Source: Certhia americana (Eukaryota > Chordata > Aves > Passeriformes > Certhiidae). Taken from it: 64,000 nucleotides of DNA. The stretch lies in NCBI GenBank assembly GCA_018697195.1, contig CM031873.1, positions 5,023,063 through 5,087,062 of the forward strand. Direction: 5' to 3'. This document shows, piece by piece, positions 61,401 through 64,000 of the stretch. Each line of letters starts with the position of its first letter. The first letter of the stretch is position 1. Under the pieces are notes generated by a model, which was not told the origin of the DNA, did no database searches, and saw only the letters and a list, made by a program, of their open reading frames with translations. The position numbers and the translations under genes are program-made.

Positions 61401-63098
61401 ATGTTGTCATTGGGATCAGCATCCGTGAGGAACACTCTCACTGTGCTCAGCTTATAAAGGAGGTGTAAGCAGACACCAGAGGCATCCCAAAACCTCACTG
61501 TGCCATCCTCATGCCTGGGAGGGAGGATATAGGAGCATACATCACACAGGAGAACAGCACATGGAAGGCAAAAAAACAAACCACAAAAAGAAAGATTTTT
61601 GGCTTCTTGTGTATTTTTTTCAGTTTTTCGTTTTGTTTTAGGTTGCTAGTTTTTTTTTAATCCAGCTGTTCTTGGTGATCTGACACCATTACACTAATTT
61701 AAGATTATGCCAAAAAGACATGGAAAAGGCAAAAAGCTCAGCATATGGAAGGAAAAACTCATTCAGGTAAAAATACTGTTACTGCAAGTGAAGGAAAAAA
61801 AATAAACTGAAACTCTCAAAAATGCTTTGAAAAGAAAGTGGCACATTTTTATGCAATGAGACAATCTCTTGCTAACTACTTCCACCTCTTAACTAGATCT
61901 GTTAATGCTGATTAAAGCAGACAGAAGTCTAAACTAACCTCTATTTTAAGATTCAGAGTGTAAGGCAGAGGGAAAAATACTGCAAAACATGAAAGATTAA
62001 GCTCCACTGCTGCCTTTGAACTAGGCTGGATTAGTGCCTGCACTCCTACACACTTTGGGAGTAGGGGAAATGGATAACACATCAAAATTAAAAATCAGCC
62101 ACTTTCTGGGTTATCTGTGGACATCATGACCTGTTTGCTCAGAAGCAGCAAAATAAATTGGCTTTACAAAGCCAGCAGCACAGCTTTGAGAAGCTGCACT
62201 GTAAAGCCGCAGTCTCTGCCCTGAAAGATGAGCAGACTTCAACTCCAGGAAAACCTTAGTCAACAAAGGGGAACTGGAACTGGAAAGGGCTCCCTGGTGG
62301 TTCTCAGGTGAGTACCTACCCTGTTAGCAGCAAGTCCCTCTGGGGAGGATCTGGAGCAATGTTGGTGCCACCATCAATCGGCCATGGCTACAAATACAGT
62401 AATAGAAGTGTATGACTGCCAAGGCAGTGACAGTGGGGAGAGCATATAAAGTCAGCAGGAGGACATGAACTCCAGTTAAAGTGGCAGTGAAACAGTCCAT
62501 GCTGTCAGATTTTGTTTGGATTAGATGTTCCCATTCTGACACCAACTGTGCCTTTTAGAAGGCATTCTACACATTTCCCCGAGAAGCTTCTTGTTTTTAC
62601 ACGGGAACTCTGTTACACCGACAACTGGGAACACTCAGATTTCCCCTCTGGCTTGTCAAAGCTTAAAAAAATAACACATTTTAATTCCTCAGTGTAACTG
62701 TACTGATGGTGCTTTGGGGAAAAGCCTCTCTCAACCCTGTTAAGAGGCAGGAAGAGTCTGATGGGGCTGAACCCTCTGCAGATCATCAGCAACACAGACC
62801 ACCCACACCCTGGGCAGTCACACTGACCTAAACACATAGAAACACAGGGGGACACACGGGGGGACACACAGCTGCCATACCATACTGGAGTAGTGAATGT
62901 TCTGCTTGCTCCCAGCACTGATGATTCGCTCCCAGAGCTTCAGTGGGATGTTGGAGACATGGTGAGAGCAGGTGATGGCTGAGCAGTGCAGGGAGGCCAG
63001 GTATGGAGGGTGCACTGATGGCCAGCCTGCACTTTTCAAGTCTATGACCACGAGTTCTTCTTCTGCCAGCACCACCAGGGCAGAGGGGTCATCGAACT
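53266..63098 (-). CDS. LLGL2: LLGL2, lethal giant larvae homolog 2 (3' two-thirds)
   Basis: Cortical polarity protein with two WD40-type beta-propellers. It defines the basolateral domain and is a substrate and partner of aPKC-PAR6. Sixteen coding exons join in frame over 2,042 nt (about 679 codons) and end at a TGA at 53,266-53,268. Strong family matches are [117 protein letters not shown] and [19 protein letters not shown]. The [10 protein letters not shown] and [15 protein letters not shown] stretches and the C-terminal LSNGGAD fit LLGL2 better than LLGL1. About 340 N-terminal residues, judging from family length near 1,020, lie beyond the right edge. No frame damage was seen. Confidence 0.95.
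56008..59394 (-). CDS. LLGL2: LLGL2 second propeller exons
   Basis: Five exons: 59,244-59,394; 58,453-58,569; 57,779-57,945; 56,849-57,113; 56,008-56,158. They encode [151 protein letters not shown] and [13 protein letters not shown]. The acceptor of the first exon (CACCTGTGAAG) is purine-rich near the AG, but the frame and homology support it. The last exon ends [11 protein letters not shown] in phase 2 and leads into the short C-terminal exons. Confidence 0.94.
59685..59838 (-). CDS. LLGL2: LLGL2 exon with aPKC phosphorylation segment
   Basis: This exon encodes [20 protein letters not shown], then [20 protein letters not shown] and a Gly-rich GGGGNASE. The basic, serine-containing stretch is the conserved membrane-binding and aPKC target region of Lgl proteins. 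Phosphorylation there releases Lgl from the apical cortex. All the usual serines (SLRQS, RRSRVSS) are present. The glycine-rich tail is specific to this gene copy and not conserved in the sequences I know. Confidence 0.95.
60086..63098 (-). CDS. LLGL2: LLGL2 exons covering propeller blades before the aPKC-site exon
   Basis: Five exons: 62,881-63,098; 62,320-62,387; 61,361-61,514; 61,159-61,263; 60,086-60,378. They read [58 protein letters not shown], the WD repeat [48 protein letters not shown], and [20 protein letters not shown]. Phases are 1 (in), 0, 2, 0, 0, 2. The donor of the second exon is ACAGG|GTAGGT, which restores the TGHEDG junction. A CR1 element occupies most of the intron 60,379-61,158. 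Confidence 0.93.
60531..61029 (-). mobile_element. CR1 LINE 3' end, about 500 bp
   Basis: A near-continuous match to the avian CR1 3' region in reverse complement. It runs from the CAGAATGGTTTGGAC terminal block through CTTCCAGGGATGGGGCATCC, CACCACCCTCACAGTAAAG, CTAATCTAAATCTACTCTC, CTCCAGGCTGAACAATCCCA and CCAGGTGGGGCCTCACCAGA. The element runs in the same sense as LLGL2, within its intron 60,379-61,158, and is 5'-truncated. Confidence 0.95.
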
Positions 63099-64000
63099 CT
63101 GCAGAAACAACATTCACTGAGGCTGACAAAACTGACCGTCCAAGGTCAGTGCAAACAAGCTTCCTGTAAGGCTGCTTTGAAAGCTGTAATCACACAGCTC
63201 CACATCAACATTTTGGAAAAAAACTTGAACGCCTCTGTGTTAACTGGGCCTATTGAGTACAAATGGATCTGAAGACACTCACAGATTTACTGCAAATTCC
63301 CGTTTCTTTACATCACTCCTGGAACTGGGACAGTGACTTTTAAAAGATTCCATTGCAGAGTAAACAATTTGTTAAAAACAATGACTAAATAACACAAAGT
63401 TCATACTTATTACTGTAACAGCCAGAATTCCAAAGACTTTACCTGCAGCTAATTAACAGCACTGGATGGAAAGACATGCATCTACTCCAGCAGTGACCCA
63501 TTTAAATGCAGTGTTAGGACCACAGTCCATCCAGGCTAAGCTGCTTAAACATGCTAATGCCTTGGGTTCCGCAGAATGCTTCTCTGCTTGAACTGACAAG
63601 TATTTACAATTCAGCTCCTTTCATTTTCTCTTCTTCTCATATGTTGTGACACATCCTCTAGACTCTTTTTAAAAACGTGTACATCACCTAATAATTCTTA
63701 TGTATATTAGGAACAACTATAAAAGAAATAAGTTAATATAACTTAACTGGTGACACCTGATACAAACAAGAATTTTAATTCTAGTTACAGTGGAAAATCT
63801 TGAGTGAAAAAAATTTAGTCTACAAGGACATTATTGCAGCAAGGCTCACAACTCAGCCAGAGCAGCAAACTGGGGGGGAAAACCAAAACCATAGACCAAT
63901 TCAGAGCAGTGACAATTAACACAGCTAAAGAAATCTGAGTGAATATAAAGCTGGATTGGGGTTGATAAACAGTAAGCCATTAGCAAACTACCTAACTCAA
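63099..64000. other. Partial LLGL2 intron at right edge
   Basis: AT-rich sequence upstream of the exon 62,881-63,098 (acceptor TTGTTTCTGCAG). No further LLGL2 exon was recognised before the window ends. Confidence 0.6.

Noticed and set aside
361..63098. MYO15A-LLGL1 identity for the two genes
   Set aside because: In that locus the myosin lies upstream of LLGL1 with ALKBH5 between. Here LLGL is upstream of the myosin and directly adjacent. The LLGL sequence and C-terminus fit LLGL2.
1..64000. tRNA, rRNA, CRISPR arrays, bacterial operons or phage-like systems
   Set aside because: None seen. The whole window behaves as spliced vertebrate genomic DNA with CR1 repeats.

Overview
The window is vertebrate nuclear DNA, most likely from a bird. 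The genes are split into many small GT-AG exons, the introns are short, and all five recognisable interspersed repeats are 3' ends of CR1-type LINEs, the dominant repeat of bird genomes. Nothing bacterial, viral or plasmid-like was seen. All recognisable coding sequence is on the minus strand and was assembled by hand by chaining splice sites, reading frame and intron phase.

Region 1 (361-39,880, minus) is most of an unconventional class XV myosin, called MYO15B. I find 60 coding exons giving about 3,258 codons in one open frame. In protein order they encode a 988-residue charged N-terminal extension from one giant exon, a complete motor head, an IQ neck, MyTH4, a FERM-like region split by a long proline/lysine-rich linker, SH3, a second MyTH4 and the start of the last FERM. 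The final exons lie beyond the left edge.

Region 2 (about 39,881-52,600) is a 12.7 kb intergenic stretch. It holds a CR1 fragment, a striking 41-bp inverted repeat and a poly-A tract, but no gene I can support.

Region 3 (about 52,600-64,000, minus) is the 3' two-thirds of LLGL2: 16 coding exons, about 679 codons, plus the 3' UTR. Its N-terminal exons lie beyond the right edge.

The order LLGL2 then MYO15B on the same strand matches the human 17q25 arrangement. It is the opposite order from MYO15A-(ALKBH5)-LLGL1 on 17p11.2. This order, with LLGL2-type sequence in the neighbour, is the main reason for choosing the B paralogue. LLGL2 sets basolateral identity with aPKC/PAR6. MYO15B should be an actin motor of protrusions such as microvilli or stereocilia, but no shared regulation is visible.

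The most interesting points are the intact MYO15B (its human counterpart was first described as a transcribed pseudogene), its large unusual N-terminal exon with a frame-preserving 75-nt intron behind it, a histidine replacing the usual P-loop glutamate, a coding 24-bp minisatellite, a GC-AG intron, and the intergenic hairpin.
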